64,000 nt of DNA from contig CP137871.1 in assembly GCA_034406715.1 (NCBI GenBank), forward strand, positions 620,001 to 684,000, in the 5' to 3' direction. The DNA comes from Rhodotorula mucilaginosa. Its lineage: Eukaryota; Basidiomycota; Microbotryomycetes; Sporidiobolales; Sporidiobolaceae. Shown piece after piece: positions 51,368 to 61,855 of this stretch. The position numbers and the translations under genes were made by a program. The notes beneath the pieces were generated by a model. The model was not told where the DNA came from, ran no database searches, and was given only the letters and a program-made list of their open reading frames with translations. Every line of letters starts with the position of its first letter. Positions within the stretch are counted from its first letter, which is position 1.

Positions 51368-54300
51368 ATGTTGGGTGCGATCCTCAACGGCAAAGGCACC
51401 GCCCGCAACGGGACCGGTGCCTCGACGCCCGTGCATACCGCCACGACTCGCCCGCTCGTCCTCCTCCACCCCTCGAGTCAGACTCGCGTCTCGCTGCACG
51501 TTCCCTCGACCTCGCAAGAATGGATCGCCGCCGAGGTCGCGCGCGATACCTTCCAGGACTGGCTCCATGCGGCAGAGAAGAACGGCAATCTCGTCGGGTT
51601 CGAGGCCGCCGAGATTGACGACGAGCAGGCCGAAGGCGACGAGGCGTACGACGAGATGGAGCTCGTCTTGACCTCGTACTTCCTCACCCACGTCGCCGGC
51701 TTGTTGCCGTTCCCGCAGACGGCAACGTCCCCGTCGACGGCCGCAGTGCTCCTCGCCGCTTTCAACCACTTCTCCGCCACCTTCTTGCACGGGACCGACA
51801 TCCACACCCTCGCCGCCACCCTCCCGGCGCCCGTTCGCGCGCTCGTCATCTCGTCCTACTTCCTCGCCAAGACCAAACTCCAGGTCGAGGGTCTCGGCAA
51901 GGTCCTGCCGAGGCAGTCCGAGTCGGCTCTCCTGCAAAAGGTGTCGAGCGGTCAGGCCGAGCTGTATGCGCTTTTCGGCGGCCAGGGCATGAACGAAGTC
52001 TACTTTGACGAGCTCCAGGTGCGCTACCGTTCCTTACGCGTCGCCATTCGAAGGAAGAGAATGCTGACGCGATTTTGCGAACGAACCCCACAGACGCTCT
52101 TCGACCTTTACGGCCCGCTCCTCACCCCTTTCCTCACTGTCGCTTCCGAACACCTCGCTTCTCTCGCCGCCGCTGCGCAACACACTCTCCTCTACGACTT
52201 TGGTCTGAATGCGTTGTCTTGGCTTCAGGAGCCGTCGACCCGCCCCGAAGTTCCGTACTTGGCGTCGTGCGCCGTCTCGCTGCCGCTCATCGGTCTCACC
52301 CAGCTCTGCCAGTACATCGTCTATGGCAAAGCTTCCGGCCTCGGCCCCGCCGAGCTCGGCGCCAAGTTCACCGGTGCGACTGGTCACTCGCAGGGCGTCG
52401 TCTCGGCACTCGTCATTGCACGCGAGTACCCGGCTGCCCAGGCGGACGGCAGCGACGCGTGGCAGCCCTTCTACGACCAGGCGGTTCGCGGCTTGACCGT
52501 TCTGTTCCAGATCGGTCTGCAGGGCACTCTCACGTTCCCGCCGCGCGCCATCTCGCCTGCGCTCCAGACGAGTTCGGTCGAGAACGGCGAGGGCGTCCCG
52601 ACTGCCATGCTGGCGATCAATGGCCTCGAGCTCAAGACGCTCGAGAAGCAGATCGCGCAGGTCAACACGCACGTCAAGTCCGAGGGTCGCGACGAGACCG
52701 TCTCGGTCTCGCTCATCAACGGCACGAAAGCGTTCGTCGTGACCGGCGACGCGAGGGACCTCGTCGGTCTCGCTGACGGTTTGCGCAAGAACCGCGCGCC
52801 GCCGGGCAAGGACCAGTCCAAGATCCCGCACTCGAAGCGTCTCCCCGTCTTCTCGATGCGGTTCCTCCCGATCAACGTCCCGTACCACTCGCACCTCCTC
52901 CAGGGCGCGACTCAGGCCGCTCTCGCTGCGATCGGCGACTCGGACTCTTCCTTCTGGCAGGCATCGAAGCTCACCTGTGCCGTGTACAACACCGAAGACG
53001 GTACCGACATGCGCGAGCAGACGAGCTCGTCGATCCTCGAATCGGTCTTCAACCAGATCTTCACCTCGCCGATCTACTGGGCGTCCAAGGCGACCAACTT
53101 CCCGGCGACGGCGACGCACGCCATCGACTTTGGCACCGGCGGCTCGAGTGGTATCGGTTCGCTCTGCGCGCGGAACTGGGAAGGCCGCGGCATCCGCACC
53201 ATCATGCTCGGCAACCGCGGCGAGGGCGTCGGCGCCGGCAAGGAGGCTTGGGGCAAGTCGGTCCCGACCGAGTCCAAGTGGGACGAGCGCTTCCACCCTC
53301 GCCTTGTTCGCACGAGCGACGGTCGCGTCCACCTCGACACGCCGTTCTCGCGCCTGCTCTCCAAGCCCCCTCTGATGGTCGGCGGCATGACTCCGACTAC
53401 GGTCAAGGCCGGCTTCGTCTCGGCTGTCCTCAGTGCCGGCTACCACATCGAACTCGCCGGCGGCGGGCACTACAACGAAAAGGCCGTGCGCGCCAAGGTC
53501 GCCGAGATCCAGAAGCTCGTCAACAAGCCGGGCGTCGGTGTCACGCTCAACTGCCTCTACATCAACCAGCGCCAGTGGACCTTCCAGCTCCCGCTCTGGA
53601 TCAAGATGAAGCAGGAGGGCGAACCGGTCGAGGGTCTCTGTGTCGCTGCCGGCATCCCCTCGACTGAGAAGGCCAAGGAGATCATTGACGGTCTCCGTGA
53701 GGCCGGCATCAAGCACGTCTCGTTCAAGCCCGGCTCGGTCGACGGCATCCGTCAGGTCGTCAACATCGCCGCCGCCAACCCGGACTTCCCGATCATCCTC
53801 CAGTGGACTGGTGGTCGTGCCGGCGGTCACCATTCTTGCGAAGACTTCCACGCTCCGATCCTCGCGACCTACGCCTCGATCCGCCAGCACCCGAACATCA
53901 AGCTCGTCGCCGGTTCCGGCTTTGGTGACGCCGAAGGCTGCTACCCTTACCTTTCGGGCGAGTGGTCCGAAAAGCAGTTCGGTCTCGCTCGCATGCCGTT
54001 CGACGGGTTCATGTTTGCCTCGTGGATGATGGTCGCCAAGGAGGCGCACACGAGCGAGTCGGTCAAGCAGCTCATCGTCGACGCACCCGGTGTCGGCGAC
54101 GACCAGTGGGAGCACACGTACGAGAAGCCGACCGGTGGCATCCTTACCGTCAACTCGGAGCTCGGCGAGCCGATTCACAAGGTCGCCACGCGCGGTGTCA
54201 AGCTGTGGGCCGAGTTCGACAAGTAAGTCGACGGTCCTTCTTTCGGTCACGCGGCGGCCATGCTGAGAAAGGCTTCCCCGGTTCCGCCGCCCTGCAGGAA

Positions 54301-55409
54301 GGTCTTTTCGCTGCCGAAGGAGAAGCAGGTCGCGTGGCTCGCCGACAACAAGGACTACGTCATCGAGCGCCTGAACAAGGACTTCCAGAAGCCCTGGTTC
54401 GGTGCCAAGGCCGACGGCACTGCTTGCGACCTTGCCGACATGACCTACGCCGAGGTCAACGCGCGTTTGGTGCGCCTCATGTACGTTGCGCACGAGAAGC
54501 GCTGGATCGACGTCTCGCTGCGCAACCTCACCGGCGACTGGATTCGCCGTGTCGAGGAGCGTCTCTCGAACGTCAACGACTCGGGCGTCAAGATCTCGGC
54601 CCTCCAGTCGTACACCGAGCTCAACGATCCGCAGACTTTCCTCAAGAAGTTCCTCGAGCTCTACCCCGAGGCGGAGCACCAAATCTTGGCCTCCGCCGAT
54701 GTTTCCTACTTCCTCGCAATCGCTCAGCGCCCTGGTCAGAAGGTGAGACGATTCGAGCGGTTCTTCGAGACGGGAGCCTTACTGACTTCCCCTGTTTCTC
54801 TGTCTGTAGCCGGTGCCCTTCATCCCTGTCCTCGACGCATCGTTCGGCATCTGGTTCAAGAAGGACTCGCTCTGGCAGGCCGAGGACATCGAGGCTGTCT
54901 TCGACCAGGACCCGCAGCGTGTCTGCATCCTGCAGGGTCCGGTCGCCGCCAGGTTCTGCACGACGACGCAGACTCCGGCCAAGGAGATGCTCGGCAACAT
55001 CGAGACGGCTCTGATCAAGCGCGTCCTCGACGAGTACTACGCTGGCGACGAGTCGAAGATCCCGACCGTCGACTACCTCGCCCCCGAACCGGCTCCGGTC
55101 GACACGGAGGCGATCCTCGCCGAAAACCACATCTCTCATAACGTCGAGGAGCTCGCAGACGGCGGCAAGAAGTACGTCTACTCGATCAACGGTGTCCTCC
55201 CCCCGACCGGCGACTGGCTCGCCGCCTTGGCCGGACCCAAGCTCGACTGGCTGCAGGCCTTCCTGTCGAACGTCTCGATTCAGGCTGGCCCGATGTCGGT
55301 ACCCAACCCGGTCAAGCGAGTTCTCGCACCCCGTCACGGTCAGCGCGTCGAGCTCAGCGTCAACAAGAACGGACAGCCGCTCAAGCTCGACGTCTTCGGC
55401 GGTCTCTAG
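51368..55409 (+). CDS. FAS1: Fatty acid synthase beta subunit, short (fissioned) form: AT and ER domains
   Basis: Exons 51368-52018, 52094-54222, 54298-54742 and 54810-55409 give 1,274 residues. The N-terminal half of a fungal FAS beta chain is complete: acetyltransferase with TGATGHSQGVV (nucleophile Ser), then enoyl reductase with PPLMVGGMTPTTVKAGF, AGYHIELAGGGHYNEKAV, ILQWTGGRAGGHHSCEDFH and LVAGSGFGDAEGCYPYLSGE. It continues through PVPFIPVLDASFGIWFKKDS and CILQGPVAARFCTTTQTPAK and stops after KNGQPLKLDVFGGL. Yeast Fas1 is about 2,050 residues and goes on with dehydratase hot-dog and malonyl/palmitoyl transferase domains; those are absent here and must be encoded elsewhere. I recall this split from Rhodosporidium toruloides, where they belong to the alpha chain. 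The first intron is 75 nt and has no stop in frame. Confidence 0.95.
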
Positions 55410-55832
55410 ACTAGTTCTAGAGGGTCCTTTTCCTTCTGTTTGCTTCTCCCGGTCGTCAATAGAGTCTGCCCTCTCCGATGGAAGGAGGTGACAGCGTTAA
55501 TTCCTGGCTCGGCTTGTGTGGCGTCGTTTTGTCTTCTTCTCTCTCTCTCTCCCTCTGTGCCGGATCTTTGGTGTTTCTTCCCTGCCTTACTTGTGTATGG
55601 TCCTTTTCGTCGTTCATTCTTTTCGCGTCGCTTTCCTGCAACCTAGATTTCTTTCACGCGTACCAGCACCGTCAAACACTTTGCGGTTCTCTTTGCATGC
55701 AAGGCGATCTCAGTTCGGATCGGTTGAAAAAACGACATGCATATTGAATGAACAACAGATACTATTTGCTTCGGAGAGAAAGGAAGTGTATTCAAAGGCG
55801 AGGAAATGGACGTCAAGCCCCGTGTTTCCCCT
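55410..55832. other. FAS1 3' region
   Basis: 423 bp, strongly T/C-rich at first, between convergent 3' ends. It probably holds the FAS1 3' UTR. Confidence 0.5.
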
Positions 55833-57036
55833 TCATGCCTCCGCCGCACCATTCTCCTTTACCGTCGGTGTCGAGGCTTGCGGGACTCGTTTCTTCTGCG
55901 CGAGGTCGGCGCGGCGATAATCGACTCCAACGCTAATACGATATGTCGCAAGTTGTGAGAAAGGATGAGGTGCCGATGCCGCTGTCGTCCACGAGCGTCC
56001 TTGCCCAGAACGGGTCATCATCGCTTCGGCCAGCAAGGGGCGAGGAAGGAATCGATGCCTCGGAGGCGGTGGAGAGCGATGTGCGACGGGCTATGGGCGA
56101 AGGAGTCGGGATCTCGGAGGACGTCCAGGTCGATTCCGGAATTCGCTGGACCCCGCCGGTCGCATCGGCGTGACACTCTGTCGCCGGACCCGCAGTGAGC
56201 GCTCAATACATACCGCACGTTCATTTGCCACGTACCGCTTGCATGTCTCCACCACATGCGCCAATCCGCCGTCAGTTGCGAACCGTACCCCGCTTCGGGC
56301 ACGGTCCACATCGCGGCCGCTGTGACCCATTCGCCGCAAGTTCGGCAGTAGCCGTCATCGAGCTGCATACAAAACATCGAGGTCATGCAGGACTCGCGCA
56401 GCACGGCCGGCGGCGCGAAGTAGCCACGGAAGAACGGCGAGATGCCGTGACGAACAACGAGATGGTCGCTCCAAGCCATACCCTCGAGGTCGTACCAACC
56501 TCGAGCACCAGGAAGTGTGCTCCATGCGATAGTCTCGTCGAAGGAGCAGTACACACACAAGGCTTCGGGCGGCAACGTCGCGCCAATGGGGGTCGAAAAT
56601 TGACGAAGCCACCGCGGCGAGAAGACGTCGGTTGCCGGTACGTACGGAGCTCGGAAGGTCCATTTCCCGCCATCGACAAGAAATGTGCGATGAAAGGTTT
56701 GACCGGGAAGAGTTTCGTCGAATGGGGCGATCGTCTCGAAACTTTCCGAGGCAGCGAGGGAAGGTGGCGAATTCGATTTGGCGCTGATGCCGCTGTGGCG
56801 CGGACGACCAGTCAGTTCGCTCGACACATCTCGAACCGTCAGAGTGAGCAAGGTACGCACTTCCGAGCACTCAGCACCGCTATACCATCGCTGATGGTGC
56901 TCGTCGGCGAGGCGTGCGGAGCTGTTGATTGATCCGACTCGGTGGCATCTTCCTGCGAGCGAGTCGGTGAAGTGGCGGCCTCGGAGAGAAGTCTTCTCAT
57001 ATCGATGCGCATGTGTATATCGCCAGGAGCAAGCAC
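55833..57036 (-). CDS. Unrecognised protein
   Basis: A spliced model joins an N-terminal exon (about 57036 or 57000 to 56856; Ser/Thr-rich, SDGIAVLSAR) to a central exon with GISAKSNSPPSLAASES, TFHRTFLVDGGKWTFRAPYV, PRWLRQFSTPIGATLPPEAL and an aromatic, Cys-containing region (MTSMFCMQLDDGYCRTCGEW, ADWRMWWRHASGTWQMNV). A last exon ending at 55833 reads GVDYRRADLAQKKRVPQAS. The intron before the last exon would be about 275 nt, long for this genome, so an extra exon may be missed. I recognise no family. The Trp-rich centre and paired cysteines argue for a structured domain. Confidence 0.5.
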
Positions 57037-57460
57037 CGCGAGCCTGCTCGCTATGTCGGCGGAATTTCGGAGCGCGAGCGGCGAGTCGGAAGCGGCGAGG
57101 AAGCTGGCTCGGCGAGCGAGCGGGCGACAGCAGCTGCCAAGCCGCCCGGCGGTGTTTGGCGCAGTAGATTGACCGTGTCGCTGTTACGAAGGCTCGCGCA
57201 GGTCAGGGAGAAGGCGTGAAGCTGTGGTCGGTCGAGGTGTCGGAGGAGGTGAGGCCGCGCTGCGGGTCATTGAGCGAGAGGGAACGACCACGAGTCGGCC
57301 GGCTTGGGGAAATGCTCAAAGTTGCAGATGTGTAGAGACAACATGGGCAGAGGAACAAGAAGCTACATTTGCATTGGAGAATTTGGAAAGAACGAATCAA
57401 AGTTCCTTGGGGACGAACAGCTGCGGTTCCGTTACCAAGGGAAGCAGAGGCTCGACGTCG
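57037..57460. other. Spacer between unrecognised gene and SNF2 gene
   Basis: 424 bp: promoter of the minus-strand gene ending at 55833 and 3' UTR of the SNF2 gene. Nothing specific is seen. Confidence 0.45.
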
Positions 57461-60400
57461 CTACGCATCCGCGTTTGCTTTGAAGAGGTAAAGAATCTCT
57501 TTGACGGAGAGCTTGTTCAGGTTACCGACGCTTCCGCCGTCGAGGGCCGCCTTGGCCAGCTGCGCCTTGTCCGCCTGAAGCGTCAAGATGCGGTCTTCGA
57601 CCGTGTCGTCGATGGTGAGCTATGTGAGGGGAGAATGAGTACACGCGACGTCTAGCAAAGGAAAAAAAAGCGCGCCCACCTTGTAGATCTTGACATCGTC
57701 CTGCTGACCCATGCGGTGCGCTCTGTAGCCGGAGAGCAGGAAATAAGCCTCGGAGCATACCTCCTCGCTGTAAAAATCACACTACTGACCGATCAAAGGC
57801 TCTGAGAGGGGAAACTATGTCAGTCCGAGGCACGCATATGCCGGTACGATCAGAATCCACTTACTGCTCCTCGATGGCAGGATTCCACCTGCGAGAACCA
57901 ATGTCAGCGAGGCTGCCCAAGCTGAAGAGACTCTGCAAGATCTCACCAAAGGTCGAGAAGGATCACGCGACTGCAGCAGGTCAAGTTGAGGCCGACTGCG
58001 CCGGCCTTGATCGACACGAGGATGACCGTGCAATTCGGATCCTGCTTGATTCGACTCGTCGCCTCCGCGCGTGCAGTCGGGTGCATCTGGCCCGTATCTA
58101 TAGCGTTCGAGAAAGAAGGTGAGCGGCCTGCGAGTGATCAAGGGGAGATGCGAGCTTACATCGGACGTAGTTGAAGCCTCCTTGGCGGAGAAAGGGTTCC
58201 AGGACGTCAAACATGGCGGTCCACTGCGCGCGCGCAGCAACGTGAGTCAATTTTTCCCAGAGGAATGAAAACATGGTCGGAGAGCATACCTGCGAGAAGA
58301 TGATGGTCTTCTTGGGCGGTTTTCCGGCTGCCATCGCGATCGCGCTCTCCCGGCGAATGTTCTCGAGTAACTGCAGCGTGCGCTTGACCTTGGTGGAGGA
58401 CTTGAGGCGGTCATATCGCTTCAGCTCGTCGTGACATTTCGTACAGAGGTCGTTCGGGTTCTTCTGGTCGTTGGCAGAGATTGGGCCAGAGCACAATGAG
58501 CAGGTCCGGGTCTGGAGGGAAATGCCACCGAGGAGGTCGGCGAGATCGTCGGCGTCGGAAGTATGAGCAGACGACGCGTTCGAAGACTTGGCCGGTCGTA
58601 GTTCGAGGGCGTCTTTCGAGTCTTCGACGGATTCCTTCGTCACGAGGGAAGGGTGACTGCACGCCTGGCGCATGCGCTGTCACATTCGAGACTGTTCAGC
58701 AGTTTGTCGTAACAGAGACAGGATCCCGTGGAGCACGTCGCCGCTCACCAGGAGCTTCGTCAACATCTTGACATAGTTGATTTTGTCGTCGGCGCCACCT
58801 TGCTTCATCTGCTCCTTGAGCGCATCTGTCGTCTTTTGCTCGATCTTGGCGTAGAATTCGGCTTCAGCTCTGCAGCATCATAGAGTCAGGTCAGGCCCCG
58901 ACTCCCTGTGCGTGGAATTTTAGAGTCTTGCCACGCACGCGTCCAGAAAGGGTCCTTTGCTCTCGATGACTTCGCGCTTCGGCAGCTGGAGCAACGGGCG
59001 GCCGTTGATGATCTGCGTCTTGACGCGGCGGAGCATCACAGCCTGCAGGACGATCGAGAGTCGGGCGAGGCCGATCTTGGCGCGCTTGTTCTTGATCGGC
59101 TGCTCGATCTTGGATTTGAACGTCGCCAACTCGTGCAGCGGCCGGACGACGGTCGGTCCGAGGAACGCAAACAGCGCATGCATATCCATGACCGAGTTCT
59201 GGATCCTGCGAGGTGAAATCGGGCGAGTCAGCGATACGCACGGGTCACTCGACATGGAGGGAACGTGTGTAGACGCACGGTGTGCCGGTCAAGCACCAGC
59301 GGTAGCGCGACCGTAGAGCCCGACATGCTCTGTGCATGCCCGTAGTGGGGTTCTTGATCGTGTGCGCTTCGTCGAGGATGACTGCGCGCCTCACACCCGT
59401 GAGCCTCGACCACGATAACCTGATGTACGACCAGCACTTACTGCGATAGAACATGTAGTCCGGATCGAAAAGAGGACCGGCTTGTTTGGCCAATTCTTCC
59501 GCCGCCGCCTCCTCGTCGTCGTCGCTATCGTTCGCAGCTGCCGATTTCTTGTTGGCCCGCTTCTTTCGATCGGGCCATTCGCCCGCGCAAGTCGGATAAG
59601 ACGTGATGACCACGTCGTACTTCTGCAACTTGCGCGCTTCTGTGTTCCGATAACACATGGGTGAGCAACAAGGGTGGTAAGTCGTGAAACCCGAGATTCG
59701 GGACGCACCGGCTTTGCCCTTGCCGTGATGGATCAGAACTCGCAAACGACCGTCGGCCTTTTTCTCAATCTCGTCCTTCCATTGCGTCATCAACGAGACG
59801 GGGCAGACGATGAGCGTCGTCTTGGACTTGCACGCCTTGCGGTCGGAAGGATGGGCGAGCATCAAAGCGACTGCGGTGGTCATCCAGAGATGTGAGCGGT
59901 CCGTCAGAAGCTGGTGAGAGGAAGCGAAGAGTCACGCACTCATTTGGACCGTTTTCCCGAGCCCCATATCGTCCGCGAGGATCCCTCCAAACTTTTCCGT
60001 CTGCGCTCCCGCCTTCTTCTGCTTCCTCTGCTTCTTCGCTGCCGCCGCTTCCTTCTTCGGGTCCCGTTCCGGCATCTTGAGCTCCGTCAGCTCTTCTCCT
60101 TCTTCAGCCGGTTCTTCGGCTTTTGCCCCGTCAGACTTCAGTGGCGAGTCGGCCGATTCGCGCTTCTTGAGCCAGGCAAGTCCGGCTATTTGATGCGGGA
60201 GGAGATCGCAAGCCAGCCCGGGCGGCGGAAGCTGCAGAGAGAAAGTTGCGTCAAGTCCTGGCGTGTGTGAGAGTTTGACTCTGCGCAACACATACCTCGT
60301 TGGGATCCACATCTTCCAGATCTCCGACGGAAGACAGCAAGTCTTTGAGCGCCGCTTCCTGGTCCCCGCCGTTCAAGTCGTCCCGAACGCTGAGCGAACC

Positions 60401-61452
60401 CATCGCATCTTCAAGCGCCCGGTCGTCGTCTGGTTGCGTGCGCATAGAGAAAGAGTCAATCGCGCGAGATGAGAGGCAGAAAGGATTCTTCTTGGCCGCA
60501 ACTCACCGATGAGGCCGTCGAGGTCATCCCGGTCTGCGGCTGAGTTCTTATTCTTCTTTGGCGTCGATCGGTGACTTTGCGCGCGCGGCGGGTTCTGCGG
60601 CACGGCGATGGGTACACCGATCCGCTGCTGCGCCGCTCGCAAATCGGCCATAGCTCGTTCTTTGACTGAGAGCGGTCGCGGCGGTGGTGGAGTCGGTTTC
60701 GACGACGACGAGGGGTCTCGCGGCGTGAAGAAGTTTTTGATGTCGCTCTGGAACGCAGGCGGTGCGTGTGCATATGATGAAGAAGACGCAAAGGGTTGGC
60801 GACGCTGTGTGTTGAGCCAAGAAGGGTGATTGCGAGGTGGTGGTGGTGGTGGCGCCGCCGAGAAGACTGGTCCGGAGAAGGAAGTCGACGTGGGTGCAGA
60901 ACTGTTCCGGTTATTCGAAGCCGACAGGGTCGAAGTACCGCCAGCGTGGTGATTCACTCCGCTGTCTGGCCAAGGTCTCGGTGGCGGCGGAGGCAGCGGA
61001 CGAGATCTGTACGGCGGCGGCGGAGGGTTCTTTTGGTGCGCAGGACCGGTCCTGAACATGGACGCCTGGTTTGTCGAGAATCCGTTGCTCTGCGCTTCAT
61101 GAAAGGCATGATGCTGTGGTGCCTCGAACGATTTGCCAGCCGTGCTGGGTTGCCTAGAGACCGCCGCAGTTGACTGATCCGACAGACGAGTTGTTGGAGG
61201 CGGCGGTTGACCAACCGGCCTCGCAGCGGCGGCGGCGGTGGTGATCTGGATACTGTCATCTCCGTCGTCGTCGTCGTCCGAGCTATCGTCGCTGCTCGAG
61301 TCGACTATGCGCGGCGCCCTCCGCTTCGACTTTGACGAGGAGGTTCGTTCAACTGCGCGGTGCGCTGTGCCGCGGTCTGTCTCTGGACCAGAGTCGGACA
61401 GGGTCAAGTCGATGGCAGTGCCGCTGCTTCGCCAGCTACCGCCGCCCGACAT
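57461..61452 (-). CDS. SNF2-family DNA translocase/helicase (Rad5/Rad16/Uls1 group)
   Basis: The first exon (from 61452) encodes about 330 residues of Ser/Pro-rich disordered sequence with PPPPP runs. The ATPase then follows in many exons: LLPHQIAGLAWLKKRE, GGILADDMGLGKTVQM (Walker A), TLIVCPVSLMTQWKDEI, ILDEAHTIKNPTTGMHR (DEAH-like motif II), YRWCLTGTPIQNSVMDMHAL, and LQAVMLRRVKTQIINGRPLL. Between the lobes are CSLCSGPISANDQ and LCTKC, two Cys pairs where Rad5/Rad16 proteins carry a RING; it looks degenerate. The C-terminal lobe has IIFSQWTAMFDVLEPFL, ILVSIKAGAVGLNLTCCSRV and AHRMGQQDDVKIYKLTIDDT, ending LFKANADA. Two tiny exons (57888-57865, 57801-57790) encode motif V/VI residues. It acts on chromatin or stalled forks; the exact orthologue is uncertain. 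Confidence 0.9.
57790..57888 (-). other. Two consecutive microexons (24 nt and 12 nt) of the SNF2 gene
   Basis: Exon 57888-57865 (24 nt) encodes WNPAIEE plus split codons. Exon 57801-57790 (12 nt) encodes AFD plus split codons for Q and R. They are separated by a 63-nt GTAAGT...CAG intron, and the next intron (57789-57723, 67 nt) leads to AHRMGQ. Only this splicing restores the invariant WWNPAIEEQAFDRAHRMGQ. Confidence 0.85.
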
Positions 61453-61855
61453 GCTGCTCCGAGTGGTGCGCTACACGAGGCGAAGCAAGATCTCCTCAAG
61501 CGAAGGATCACCGACCAGATACACTTCCACTCGCAGATCTGCCCAAGCTAAACGTTAGCTGAGGCAGCTACACCTAGTCGGATTTTCTAGCTACAGTAGC
61601 TGGCTCATGAGTGCCTATGGGCGACGAAGGAACTTCGGAGACCTTTTTTTGCCCTTTTTTGCCCTCGATTTTCCCAGTCACGCGATCCTTACACTGCCAT
61701 AGAGAGAGGAGGGCAAGGCTGAGTACACTTTTCAATGAACCGATGCATAGTAGAGGTCGGAACGCGGCATCCAATCAGCGAGTCGCTGAAAAAGTTTTCA
61801 GTGGCGAGGTGACGCTCGACGGCGGCGAGACGAGTTGAATGGCGTCCTGCAAGTC
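61453..61855. promoter_or_regulatory. Divergent promoter region SNF2 gene / DDX60-like gene
   Basis: 403 bp between divergent start codons. It contains a repeated TTTTTTGCCC (61645-61664). No known site is recognised. Confidence 0.45.

Noticed and set aside
52034-54682. An 882-codon minus-strand open frame
   Set aside because: Antisense shadow of FAS1 with Arg/Asp/Val-rich low-complexity translation; FAS1 on the plus strand is unmistakable.
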